Assembly (NCBI RefSeq): GCF_033568475.1
Contig: NC_133122.1
Coordinates: forward strand, 17,788,206 to 17,852,205
Direction of reading: 5' to 3'
From: Henckelia pumila
Lineage: Eukaryota > Streptophyta > Magnoliopsida > Lamiales > Gesneriaceae
DNA: 64,000 nt
Part shown: in pieces, positions 33,417 through 45,181 of the stretch
How positions within the stretch are numbered: the stretch's first letter is position 1
Layout of the letters: every line of letters begins with the position of its first letter
Translations under genes and position numbers: made by a program
The notes under the pieces: model-generated
Told to the model about the DNA's origin: nothing
What the model saw: the letters and a program-made list of their open reading frames with translations, nothing else
The model's database searches: none

Positions 33417-35207
33417 ACTCTACTGTATAGTATTTTATGTTTCAACAACTTTGTGACGATAAATTTTTAATGTATAGTTATATATTTCGTGAGAGTACTT
33501 TGTAATATCTTCAAACACATTTTATATGAACCAAAAAAAAAAAAAAAAACTGATAAATTTTTAAAAATAAAATGTTCACAAAAAAAAGAATATAGTTTTG
33601 TAGAAGCGATTATGATTTATAATTACGAAGAAGTGAGAAAAAGATCATAAAGTTGTCAGTAATTGAGCATAAAAATTAAAAATTGGAAATCATAAGTAGA
33701 TAGATAGTGATTGAGATTTGAGAACAAGAGTAAAAAAAAAACTTAAATAAAAAATAAATAATCAACTTTTTTATCAGAATCACTCGAAAGATAATCAAAA
33801 TCTCAACATATTTTAGATTATAATTCAATCAAGCAAAAATTATTGCGAACACGAGAACATATATATCAATATTTTAAATAGAGCTGATGTATTTGTAAGT
33901 TTCTAATCGAACATATATGTATGACATTTACACGTACACGCGTTGAACTCTTATCACTACTAATTTCATATCAACAAGGACCTTTTTATTTTTATTTTTT
34001 TTTGCCTAAATTCAGTTATAAGATAATTTATTAAACTTTGACGATAAATGGTTGTAATTAGAATTGTCGAGATGCTGAGATAAATTTGTCAAATATAGTG
34101 ACACGGAACAAACAGATGCTTCAAGAAAATTTTATACATATATATAAACGTGATGTCACCATTTCAGGATTAGATGTACAAGAAGACGTTAATATATATT
34201 TTTAAAATATTTTAATTTTTATTCAAATAAAAATTTTATCGTGAATTGTATTATTTTCAAATTCTTCAATCGGGTCTAAAGAAGAAATATATATACTTTT
34301 TGCACTATCATAATAAAAATAAATAAATGTTTTAAAAATTTTATCCATTTTAATTCTTCAATAAAATATGTGCTTAGGAACACAAAATAAAATATATCAT
34401 CACAAATCAAACTCAATTATTTTTGTCATAAAAAGAAAAATAACATTAACAACGGATTTCTGCTGAGATTTAGAGCATTTCATTATATATTTATTTACTA
34501 TTAGTATTTTATTGAACTTTTTACTATCCTACTTCTGCCATTACTGATTATTAATTAATAATTCGGATGTACAATTTATTATTATAAGTTTTATAACTAT
34601 AAAACATGACTTTAAAAAATAGAGAGGTATGAATAATAATCAAAGATTTACACTAAAAAGTTATTGTAAGTTATCTGAATTACGTAAAACTAGTAATTAA
34701 CATGAAGTAATACTTAGTGAAACTTTCATTTATCATTTATATATAATATGATTAAGAAAATATTTATTTAAGATGACTAAATTATACGATGATGATAATA
34801 TAAATTATTCATTAATATAAAATAATATTTTTTAAAAAATATATAAATTAATTATTTAAGATAATATTTTTTTGATATTTCCTTTTATTTAATCTATCTG
34901 CATATAATATGATATAAAAACAATAAAATAGAGGGCGAAGTTTTTTTCATTTTCAATTTATCAGTTCGTCCTCATATATTCATTGATAAAAAAAATGCAT
35001 GGATAATATGGAAAATTGAGGTAAAAATAAGAATGAAAAAGATATTAAAAATTTTAGTCAAATCTAAGTGATGTCATTTATTAAATCATGACTCATGAGT
35101 AATGAAGATTGATTAATTTTTCATTTATATCTATTGTTACCTCAAAATGATTTATTAATCTATGTATGCTATTTAATTTAAAAATTCACACACAATATCT
35201 CAACGTA

Positions 35208-35590
35208 TTTTGATGATTGAAAACAATTAGAACAATAAAGAAATAATAATAATAATTTAATATATTAATTAACATAATTATAGTTAACATCTTAAAAAGT
35301 ACACATAATTAATTCTAAATAAATATTTATTTTTAAAGCAATATTTATTAAATTAATTTCAGATATTTGTAAAAAAACATACTCACAAAATATTATAAAT
35401 ATTATATTAATATCATTTTAAAAATATTATTTCATATAAAATTTTCAATAAACGCTAATAAATTAAACCAAAGGGGAATATTTAGGAGTAAAATAATTAT
35501 ATATTATATTTAACTTCCCTGTTAACTTTTGAATATCATTTGAATCTACATGATTGTTTTTATTATATATTGCATATGTTCTGATTATAT
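35208..35590. repeat. Segmental duplication, copy 1 (uninterrupted)
   Basis: This AT-rich stretch aligns, diverged but collinear, with three blocks further right: about 36008-36112, 36712-36831 and 38168-38310. Anchors are ATTTTGATGA, AACATCTTAAAA, ATATTTGTAAA, TTTCATATAA and ATATTATATTTAACT. The right-hand copy is split by the MITE pair and by the Harbinger-like element, so this copy shows both empty sites. Confidence 0.55.
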
Positions 35591-36112
35591 AGTTTTATTT
35601 TTTAATACAGATTAAAAAAATCATTGAAAATCAAATTAAATACAAAATTCATATTCTATCCCTATATAATTCATTCAAAATATTATTTTATGTTTTTTTA
35701 ACACGTAGTTAATATGAATGTGAATATATTATTAAAATAGAGTAAAAAAATTTCTAATTATAATACAAGCTTATATATTTGGGACAAACGAAGAAAGAAA
35801 CGTGACATATATAATTGATACAGAGGTAGTAAGTATATAATATATTAATATATGTGTGAATATAGCATAAAACCAAAAGACTAATTATCCAACTTAAATC
35901 CGAATACTTTTTTTTTTTTTTGAGAAAACTTAAATCTGAATACTAATTTCAATCAATTGACCAATTTATTATATACAAAACATGGTAAATAAGTATATAT
36001 GGAAAATCATTTTGATGAAAGATGGTAACAATAAGAATAATAAAAAAATTTAATATGTTCATTAAGATAGTTAGAGTTAGCATCTTAAAAGTTAATGATA
36101 ATTTCTAATAAG

Positions 36113-36711
36113 GGAAAATAAGTTTTTTGGTCCAGTAACTTTACCCCTTTTGGGTTTTGGTCCATTAACTTTTTCGATTTGTGTTTTGATACACTAACTT
36201 TGCATTTTCAGTGTTTTTTGGTCCAATTGCATACGTGTCATCTTCTGATTGGTCCACGTCATCATTTTGGACCAATCAGAAATTGACACGTATGCAGTTG
36301 AACAAAAAACCACTGAAAATTCAAAGTTAGTGTACCAAAACCCACATCAAAAAAGTTAACGGACCAAAACCAAAACATTACAAGTTAATGGACCAAAAAA
36401 ATATTTTTCCTTTAAAAATAAATTTTTAGTTCAGTAACTTTATCCTTTTTGAGTTTTGGTCCATTAACTTTTTTGATTTGAGTTTTTGTATACTTACTTT
36501 GAATTTTCAGTGTTTTTTGGTCCAACTACATACGTGTCAGCTTCTGATTGGTCCACATAATCATTTTGGATCAAACAGAAGTTGACACGTATGCAGTTGG
36601 ACCAAAAAACACTAAAAATGCAAAGTTAGTGCACAAAAACCTACATTGAAAAAATTAATGGACCAAAACCAAAATATGGACAAGTTGATGGACCAAAAAA
36701 CTTATTTTTCC
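36113..36711. mobile_element. Two adjacent palindromic MITEs (GGTCC-type, ~300 bp each)
   Basis: Copy 1 is 36113-36410, copy 2 about 36418-36711. Each reads from AAGTTTTTTGGTCC (or its relative) into a centre with TACGTGTCA and CTGATTGGTCCA, and back out as the complement, ending in GGACCAAAAAA. Arms are ~140 bp. A third copy lies at 61503-61803 with a 9-bp target duplication, which points to a Mutator-type origin. Confidence 0.75.
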
Positions 36712-36831
36712 TTTTTAAATCATTATTTTTTAACCAAATTTTTTCAAATTAATTCAATATATTTGTAAATAAATACATATAAAATATTATGTTCATACTT
36801 TATTCTAATCTCCTTTCATATAAGCAATTTA

Positions 36832-38167
36832 GTGGGTGTTTGATTGAGCGTATAAGCTCTCCAAAACAACTTATAAACTGTTTTAGAGCTTATAAGCTCC
36901 ACAAATTTGTTTGGTAAAAAATTTTAAAAATAGCTTTTAAGCTGTCAAAATATGATGTTTGACAGCTTATAAGCTGTTTTTAAAAAAGTAAGGAGGAGTT
37001 ACTTTTTTTCAAAAAAATCTTATTTCAACATTCTATCATCCTAAATTATTCTTGAATATTTTCATAAATCATCATCATATCCTTCACCCATTAAATATTA
37101 AATACATTTTAAAAAAAATTTACAAATCACAAAAATTTTCAAAAATAAAATATTAAAACTATTTTATTTTTTAATATAGGTTTTTTCTAAAACTATTTTC
37201 GTATATGTATAACTCGAAACATTATTTTCATATAATTATACTTTTTTGATAATTTTGAGAATTAAAAGATCTTATAATACCAAACATTTGAACATCTTTA
37301 AGTTGTTTAAAATATGTTTACTCAAACATTTTAACAACTTATTTTTAAAATAAGTTATAACAGCTTATAAGCTCGTCAGGGGAGGCCCTGCCCCAGGGCG
37401 GGCAGGGCCCTTGCCCAGAGCCCCATTCATGGTGGGCCCCCAATTTATTAAAATTTTTAATATATATATATAATATAATTATTATATATTAATAATGTCT
37501 AATTAATTATTAAAAAATTATAATTTTTATTATACAAAATATCAAAGAATATTCACGCACGTCCAAAGCTATATATTCAATATTTGCTCCGTAAATCATC
37601 TCTCATTATGGTGTTGTTTGTCGTCGAGCATCGTTTCACATCGCCATTCTGTGATCATTGATTTTCCTAGCCTCAAGTTCTTAGCTTGAGTTGTTTGAAC
37701 GATTTTTTATCTGCCTCTGGTTGTGCTAAAATTTGATTTATGAGTCATTCAATTTAATTTTTATTTTATGTTAGATGTTAATATTTGTTGTTAATTTCAT
37801 GCAGGGGTTGAAAATTCGTTGATTGGAAGCACAATTTTTGAAACCTAATTTTGAAAATTGGGTTTTTTTTTTAATTTTAATTTTGAATAACTAAATTAAC
37901 TATATATAAATTGAATTTGCACCTGAACTGTAAGTGTGAATAATTTATTGTGATTTTTTTTAATGAAAAATTTATGATTACAAAATATGAAGGATAATTT
38001 TGTATAGCTCAATTATATCTGAATTTTCAAATTAATGTAAGAGGCCCTATGATCTAAACTTCGCCCGGGGCTTCGTTTTTCTTAGGACCGCTCCTGAAGC
38101 TCGTAAAATAACTTATAAGCACTAGGAGCTTATAAACTCTTTTTAATAAGCTTACACAAACACTCTC
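36832..38167. mobile_element. PIF/Harbinger (Tourist)-like non-autonomous element, carrying a nested hAT
   Basis: The ends GTGGGTGTTTGATTGAGC (36832) and GCTTACACAAACACTCTC (to 38167) are imperfect inverted repeats. They are flanked by TTA on both sides (36829-36831 and 38168-38170), the target duplication of the Harbinger superfamily. The body has many AGCTTATAAGCT-like palindromes. Without the hAT insertion it is about 608 bp. No transposase ORF. Confidence 0.65.
37377..38096. mobile_element. hAT-type non-autonomous element, nested in the Harbinger-like element
   Basis: 720 bp. The ends CAGGGGAGGCCC and GGACCGCTCCTG are imperfect inverted repeats. A perfect 8-bp target duplication AAGCTCGT flanks it (37369-37376 and 38097-38104). 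GC-rich ends surround an AT-rich core, with no transposase ORF. Confidence 0.8.
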
Positions 38168-38657
38168 TTAATGAACACTAAAAAAATAGATAATAAATAA
38201 ACCTTGGAGAAAATTTAAAGCTAGAACAATTACATATTATATTTAACTATGTTAAATTTTCAATGTCAATTTAATCTACATAATTATTTTTTATTATATA
38301 AAATATAATATTTTTATGAATAAATCATAAAACCACACAGTACGCGTGACACGAAAAAAATTGGACAAAAAATCGGTCACAAAGGCTTGGTGGCATCTAG
38401 AATATATTGTATAAGTTGAGAAGGGGATTGATTGTTCTAGTTCCTTATAAAAAGACCTAGAACATTGTGAAAAAATATTAAGGTTCTATGTTCGTGCGAA
38501 AAGATCTAGAACATTATGGACAATACTTGAATATTCTAGACTTATGTGCAATGACTTAAAACGTTGTGAAAAAGGTTGGGTCTAGAAGCTTCTCTGACAT
38601 TATAGCAAGATGTGAAAACTTTGGAATAAAATTAGTCTATTCTACAACACATGTAAA

Positions 38658-38765
38658 TATGTAAGACAATCTAGAATGTGTAGAATAGTGCGACATATAC
38701 TAGAAAGATCATATGTAAGACAATCTAAAATATGTAGAATAGTGCAACATATACTAGAAAGATTT
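38658..38765. repeat. 54-bp tandem repeat, two units
   Basis: Units starting at 38658 and 38712 share TATGTAAGACAATCTA, TAGAATAGTGC and ACATATACTAGAAAGAT. They lie in a stretch (38380-38800) with recurring CTAGAACATT motifs. The origin was not recognised. Confidence 0.7.
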
Positions 38766-39507
38766 AGATTCTTAGGATTTGTATATATATAGATGTAGGA
38801 TGAAACAAAAATAAAAAATGCAATGATGTTCAAAACTAAGAGATGAAAAATATATATTTTGGGTGCATGTACATATTTTGTATGTTATTTTCTAATATAT
38901 ATTTTAATTTTCAAAATCCTTAAAATTCAAATATTATGCTTAAAAAGTTTATAAAAATGATAATAAATAAACAAAACACGATAAACATAATATAAAAAAA
39001 TGTACATATATAAATGTTTCACTATCACAATAAAAGAACTAATATTAATTAAATTTCAATATATATTTTCCATCAAATTTTGTTTTAAATAAGATACATA
39101 CAAAAAAAACACAGTAATCAAATTTATTTTCAAAAGTTACCTAATAGTAATGATCATTCACATGTTTTGTACTATTATATTTAAATGTAATATTAAAAGG
39201 AGAAAAATTGAGTAAAATTTGAAATTGATAAAGTAGCGTTAGAGATCGAATTTGTGTTCCTGAAAATTATGACGTGGAATTATTAAAATAGAGTTGTCAT
39301 TGAAGAAGAACCCAAAATCTATTATTATTATTATTATTATTACTAGATTAAGACGAGTCAAGTTGATCTATATGCAATAAAAAATAATATTTTTTTATAT
39401 AAAAATAATAATCCTAGCCTCATGCAGAGACTACATTGTAAACTCATAGATAATTTAATTAATTTAATTTTCTATTTTAAAAACAAGACTGCATGAAAAT
39501 CCTTTGA

Positions 39508-39680
39508 TCCTCCGTGCGGTGGAGTCGATGCTGCCTTGGCGTTGCTACCTAAGGGCAGATCAAATGGTCGAGATCATGTTTGCAAATCAAATCAATTGAT
39601 CTGCAAACAAATCTAGACCATTAATTTGCCATTGAATAGCAACCCCAAGTACAGCATGAAGTTGAACTCCACCCCTCCGT
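39508..39680. mobile_element. Foldback element, ~170 bp
   Basis: The left arm (GGTGGAGTCGATGCTG, GCGTTGCTACC, GATCAAATGGTC) faces a right arm with matching complements (GACCATTAATTTG, GAATAGCAACCCC, TACAGCATGAAG, AACTCCACCCCTCC). The centre is TTGCAAATCAAATCAATTGA and the following CTGCAA. Confidence 0.6.
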
Positions 39681-40566
39681 GTCGTAGAAGTTGGACTTCA
39701 ACTAAGTCAAACCATAAAAACACAAGATTACGAAATCTACAACAGTGTGAAATTTAAAAAACAATTAAAATCAAATAAAAAGAAATCAAAACATTGGGCT
39801 AAATAAAATTCATGAATCAAATTAATTATTGAAAAGCCCAACAAAACATGGGTGGGCGAGCTGTTTTCGTCTTAATAATTAAATTCAATATTTATATAGA
39901 TAATTATTTTACATTAAAAAGAAATATATATATCAGTACTAACTTAGAAAGTAAACTGAATTTAAGAGTTTTATAGACAAAAAAATTATTAAAATATAGA
40001 AGTTGTTAAGGTTTCAATTAAATATTAATTTAAAAATTATATCTATCTAATTACCCTATATCATATCAGATATATATATATATATAATATCATAATTAAA
40101 AACTATTAACTTAGAAAGTGAACTGAATTAAAAATATATTTTAAAAAATATATCTATCTAAAAATATCATATCATAATCAATTATATAGATATATTTTTA
40201 TCTATATCTATATTTTTAAGTTTAAAATAATCATACCACCATAGATTAAAAAAACTATTATCAAACAACATTTTAAAGTTTTTATCTTTAATATAATCTA
40301 TAAAAATTTGACACAAAAATTATCTAAAACAAAAAAATTTAATCTAGTATAGGAAATCAAAGAAACAAGCAATTAAGTACTACAAGTTAATTTGGAGATA
40401 AATTAAAGATAAATAGTAATAATACTCTATCCACATCTCACTACAATTTCTTAAAATATTATGTATAATCCTCATGAAATGATAAATATTAGAAATCACA
40501 CTTTGATATATATCATTATCAAGATTTCAGTTTATCAAATCATGAATTCGAATGAACTTGTTGGCC

Positions 40567-40574
40567 TATAAATA
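40567..40574 (+). promoter_or_regulatory. TATA box of the beta-galactosidase gene
   Basis: TATAAATA lies 65 bp before the start codon, a suitable distance for a short leader. Confidence 0.6.
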
Positions 40575-40638
40575 CCCACATACCATACGCTCATTTCCCA
40601 TAGTTTTCTTAAGTTCACATTACTATCTACATAGAAAA

Positions 40639-43600
40639 ATGATGGGCTCTTTTCGATTACTTTTGTTGATTTTCTTCGCTTTCTATTTGGCTACAAATGC
40701 CACTAAAGTTACATATGATAATAGAGCAATCCAGATCGATGGGGAAAGAAAACTCATCATTTCTGGATCCATTCATTATCCTCGTAGCACAACCGAGGTA
40801 CGTACCATTTCTAATATTGTGCCGCGATTTTTATTTTGGTGTCATCCATCACTATTTTTATGAATTTTAATTATCGAGTTAACGATTAATATAATATGAA
40901 AATTTTGCTACGAATGTAGATGTGGCCATCTTTGTTCAAGAAGGCCAAGGAAGGAGGTCTCAATGCAATTGAGACTTACGTTTTTTGGAATGCGCACGAG
41001 CCCTTGTATCGACAGGTTAATTTGTTACTAACTTAACATATATACTTATCGTGTTACACTAAAAACGTGTGTGTAAAATGCGACTAATCACCTTTTTATT
41101 ACAGTACACATTTGAAGGTAACTTGGACCTCGTCAAGTTTATCAAGGCAATTCAAGCTGAAGGGCTTTACGCAATTTTGAGAATTGGACCATATGTTTGC
41201 GCAGAATGGAATTATGGGTATTATTTATGACCAAATTTAGTTCATTTTTTGTTTTAAAAAAAAGTAATCATACGTAAAAATTGGTACGTTTTATTTGTTC
41301 ACTAATTCAATTCTACGTTTATTTTTTATGTGTAGGGGTTTTCCTGTTTGGCTGAACAATATGCAAAATATCACTTTCAGAACCCAAAACGATGCCTTCA
41401 TGGTACGTATTGTTGTGCATGAACTTAAAATGCCTCATTTTCATTATTATTTATTTTTAGTAATTGGGATTTGTATATAAATTTTTTTGTTTAATTTGTG
41501 TTCAGAATGAAATGAAGATTTTCACGACCAAGATTGTTGATATGATGAAAAAAAATAATCTCTTTGCTTCCGAAGGAGGACCCATTATAATGGCTCAGGT
41601 ATGTGAATATACTACTCCCCGCGATTCGAACAAACAATTTCCTAATTTTATATATTATTGTAAACTCCTATTTATTATTGATATATTTGTTTATTTTTAT
41701 TTTATTTTACTAAAAACATAGATCGAGAACGAATATGGAAATGTCATGGGCTCATATGGAGATCAAGGGAAATCATATATCAATTGGTGCGCCAATTTTG
41801 CCGAGTCTCTGGACATTGGTGTCCCTTGGATCATGTGTCAACAAGACGATGCACCAAAATCAATGGTATGTAATTAATTAAATTTATTCTTAAATTTTGA
41901 ACTATATAATATATATTAATATAGATAAGTTATATATATAATAAAATAATTTATTATCTAAACATTTTGTTTAAATTCTTGAACAGATCAATACATGCAA
42001 TGGTTACTATTGCGACCAGTTTTCGCCTCATGATAAAAGTAGCCCGAAGCTTTGGACTGAAAATTGGAGTGGATGGTTAGTATATTTAATGCTTTATATT
42101 ATTTAATCATTATTAGCTTTTTTTTTTTTTTTTTTACTGGATTTCGTTTTTGCAAAATTATTAAGGTACAAGGACTGGGGTGGCAAAGACCCACACAGAA
42201 CACCAGAAGATCTCGCATTTTCAGTGGGACGGTTCTATCAATATGGTGGCACTCTGCAAAATTATTATATGGTTTGTGACAAAATTAAAATTTTTAAATA
42301 AATTTTTTTTCTTTTTGCATTTGATGATATAAATTGATCATATATTATATGTGGTGCATGGTAGTATCACGGAGGAACGAATTTCGGACGTGTAGCCGGT
42401 GGACCGTACATCACTACATCATATGACTACGATGCTCCCCTCGATGAATATGGTAAAATATACAAAATCCAAGAATTAGATTAAATATCATGATTTATAT
42501 GATATTATAATATCCATGATAACTTGATAAGTATAATATAATTTTTGTTTTATATGAATGTTGCAGGTAATCTGAACCAGCCTAAATATGGACATCTTAA
42601 AGAGCTTCACACACATCTCATGTCAATGGAAAAAATTCTAACTCATGGTGATGTTACAAATAAAGATTATGGGAACTGGATGTCTGTGAGTAATCTAAAT
42701 TTCCCATTTTCTTTTTCATGACACATATATATCTTGGATTAAAAGATTATGTTAAATTTTATAATGTTTTTTTTTTATTTGCAGTCCACAATTTACAGTT
42801 ACAATGGTTCAAGGGCATGTTTCTTTGGTAATGCAAATGACAAACAAGACATAACAATAGATTTTGAAGGCAAGAAATTCACTGTTCCATCTTGGTCAGT
42901 TAGCATTCTTCCTGACTGTGTCACTGAAGTCTACAACACCGCCCGGGTAGGGAAAAAACGCGGTTTTTATTAGGTATCTCTATGAAGGGGACTTGTTTTT
43001 TTTTTTTTCTTATTTTTTATTTTTGAATGATAGGTGAACACACAAACATCAGTAATGGAGAAGAGAATGCCAGAAGGAGCTGTGAGAGGACTCCATTATA
43101 ACTTGAATTGGGCGTGGAGGACCGAGCGAATCGAGCACTTGAGATGTCCCGTTCAGTACAGTGGAAACCTTAAAGGGGTTACTTATGCTAAAGGACTCAT
43201 TGACCAAAAGGTTATGACAAATGATACAAGTGATTATCTATATTACATGACAAGGTAATATATATGTTGTTTTTCTAAGTTTAAGGTATTTGGGATCGAT
43301 TTTGTTTGGATTGTACATGATATGTGTTTTTTTATGCAGTGTGTACTTGAATGGAAATGATCCCGTCTGGGGTGAAGAGGTGACATTACAAGTAAACTGC
43401 CACTGCCATGTACTTCATGCATTTGTCAACGGGAGACGCATTGGTAACTATCTTGATTCCGCATTCGTGTTGTTTATGTAGTTTTGACGATGAATTTTGA
43501 TCAGTTTTCTAAGTTTTTGCATTCGAATCTCAGGATCAAAATGGGTGAAAAATGGTGACTTCAAGTTCGTGTTTGAACGAAACTTTGTGCCAAGAGTGGG

Positions 43601-44847
43601 GATGAATTACATAACCTTGCTCAGTGTAACAGTTGGACTCCAAGTAAGAATTTCAAGTGATGCTCTTTCCGTACTTGAATTTATCCAAGAAATTATTTTG
43701 TTGGTTTTTAATGTTTTGTTTTTTTCTTGAAGAACTATGGAGCAAATTTTGAAAAGACCCCGAATGGCATACTCGGACCAGTGAAACTACTAGCACCTAG
43801 TAGTATAGAGAAGGATCTGTCGAATAACGGATGGGCTTATAAAGTTGGATTAAATGGTATGGATGAGAGGGGACTTGGAAGCGATCCGGAGTTTAGCAGA
43901 CGAAGATGGTATATGAACTGGCCCAAGAACCGGATATTTACCTGGTACAAGGTATGATAAATGTACATTACATCTATCTATGTACATATATTGTTTTGTT
44001 TGGAGAAAGAAGAGATGAATTTACGTTTTATAAATGAAAATTTCCTTGCAGACTGAGTTTGCAACTCCTAAAGGAGATGACGCCGTGGTCTTGGACTTGT
44101 GGGGTTTAGGAAAAGGGACAGCTTGGGTGAATGGTAATAACATAGGCAGATACTGGCCTAGTTTTCTGTCTGGTGACGGATGCAGTTCCTCGTGTAACTA
44201 TCGAGGAGGCTATGGGGCTTCAAAATGTGAGAGTAACTGTGGGAAACCGACCCAAAGATGGTAAGATGTTCAGTAATTTAATCGAATAATCTTGATTCTC
44301 CCACTCATAAAATTTGAAAACATGTAATTTTGAGGTACATAACCCTGTAATTTGCGTGCTCTAGGTACCATGTTCCGAGGTCTTTCTTGAACAAGGATTG
44401 CCTCAATACCTTGGTTCTGTTTGAAGAGTTTGGAGGAAACCCTTGCCTTGTAAGCATAAAAACAGTTACAAATTCAAAGGCACATGCAAATGCTTATGAA
44501 GGGAGCAGTTTGGAATTGTCTTGCCAAGGGAAGAGGGTTATATCCAATGTAAACTTTGCTAGTTTCGGTCTTCCAAACGGGACGTTCGAATCACTCGAAA
44601 CAAGCCACTGCCACGCATCCAACACTTTATCAGTTCTTAAAGAGGTAAAAGTTTCTGTTTCACTTCTTTATTAGTTTTCTTTATCCGTTTGGATAGAGTA
44701 TTTCTCACTGCATGTTCTTGTTGTGTTTATGATTTTCAGGCATGTACCGGCCAGAAAAGTTGCTCGATCGACGTATCGGAGAAGACTTTTGGGTCTACTG
44801 GTTGCAAATCTTCAATGCAAAGGCTTGCTGTTGAAGTTGAATGCTAG
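40639..44847 (+). CDS. Beta-galactosidase, GH35, secreted, with C-terminal SUEL-type lectin domain
   Basis: Eighteen exons: 40639-40797, 40920-41015, 41105-41217, 41336-41402, 41506-41598, 41722-41865, 41987-42075, 42166-42271, 42365-42452, 42567-42685, 42785-42946, 43034-43254, 43340-43443, 43534-43643, 43733-43951, 44052-44260, 44365-44644, 44740-44847. All introns are GT-AG and phases agree; the product has 828 residues, normal for plant BGALs. The enzyme removes terminal beta-galactosyl residues from cell-wall polymers. A signal peptide covers about residues 1-22. The catalytic domain shows [20 protein letters not shown], the proton donor Glu180 in QIENEYG and the nucleophile Glu249 in WTENWSGW. 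The lectin domain (about 747-828) is cysteine-rich ([16 protein letters not shown]). The sequence resembles the BGAL7/15 group, an inference from wording alone. The ATG at 40639 is followed at once by a second ATG; the first is chosen. Confidence 0.93.
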
Positions 44848-45181
44848 GAGAAGAACATTTTTTTTTAAAACTTATGGAGTATAGATATAGATAATATATA
44901 GGTTGGAGTTTAGTTTTGTGGTGTTTCTTTCTTCTTTGCTTTTTAGGGTTTAGAAGTTTTGCATATCATGGATATGACAGTTTTTTGTCCAATTTGGATC
45001 TCTTCCATTTTTATAATACAAAATTTATTTAAGGTCTAATTATTAGCATAAATTTCTACCTTAAGTCTATTTGCTCAAATGAAGTTATTTAGAACATAAT
45101 AACAATGTCCAAAGTTTACATTAAACAGAACAACCTTAATAACTCCAAATTATACATATACATAACATATAGATATAAAGG
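44848..45181. other. Shared 3' flank of two convergent genes
   Basis: These 334 bp separate the stop of the beta-galactosidase (+) from the stop of the GDSL gene (-). The stretch is AT-rich and must hold both 3' UTRs, so transcripts may overlap. No repeat or ORF. Confidence 0.6.

Larger units (their letters stand above)
32131..40566. other. Long transposon-rich intergenic region
   Basis: No gene is supported in these 8.4 kb. 32131-32700 is less AT-rich and is the probable 5' leader and promoter of the GT47 gene, with a poly-A/T tract at 32154-32176 next to its start. Beyond it the DNA is strongly AT-rich and holds the foldback and MITE elements listed separately (32991-33152, 33285-33416, 36113-36711, 36832-38167, 37377-38096, 39508-39680), a segmental duplication (35208-35590 with 36008-38310) and a 54-bp tandem repeat (38658-38765). 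Confidence 0.6.

Noticed and set aside
38380-38800. Possible endogenous pararetrovirus promoter (CTAGAACATT repeats and a TATA-like motif)
   Set aside because: No coat, movement or RT coding sequence is nearby; the motifs alone are too weak.
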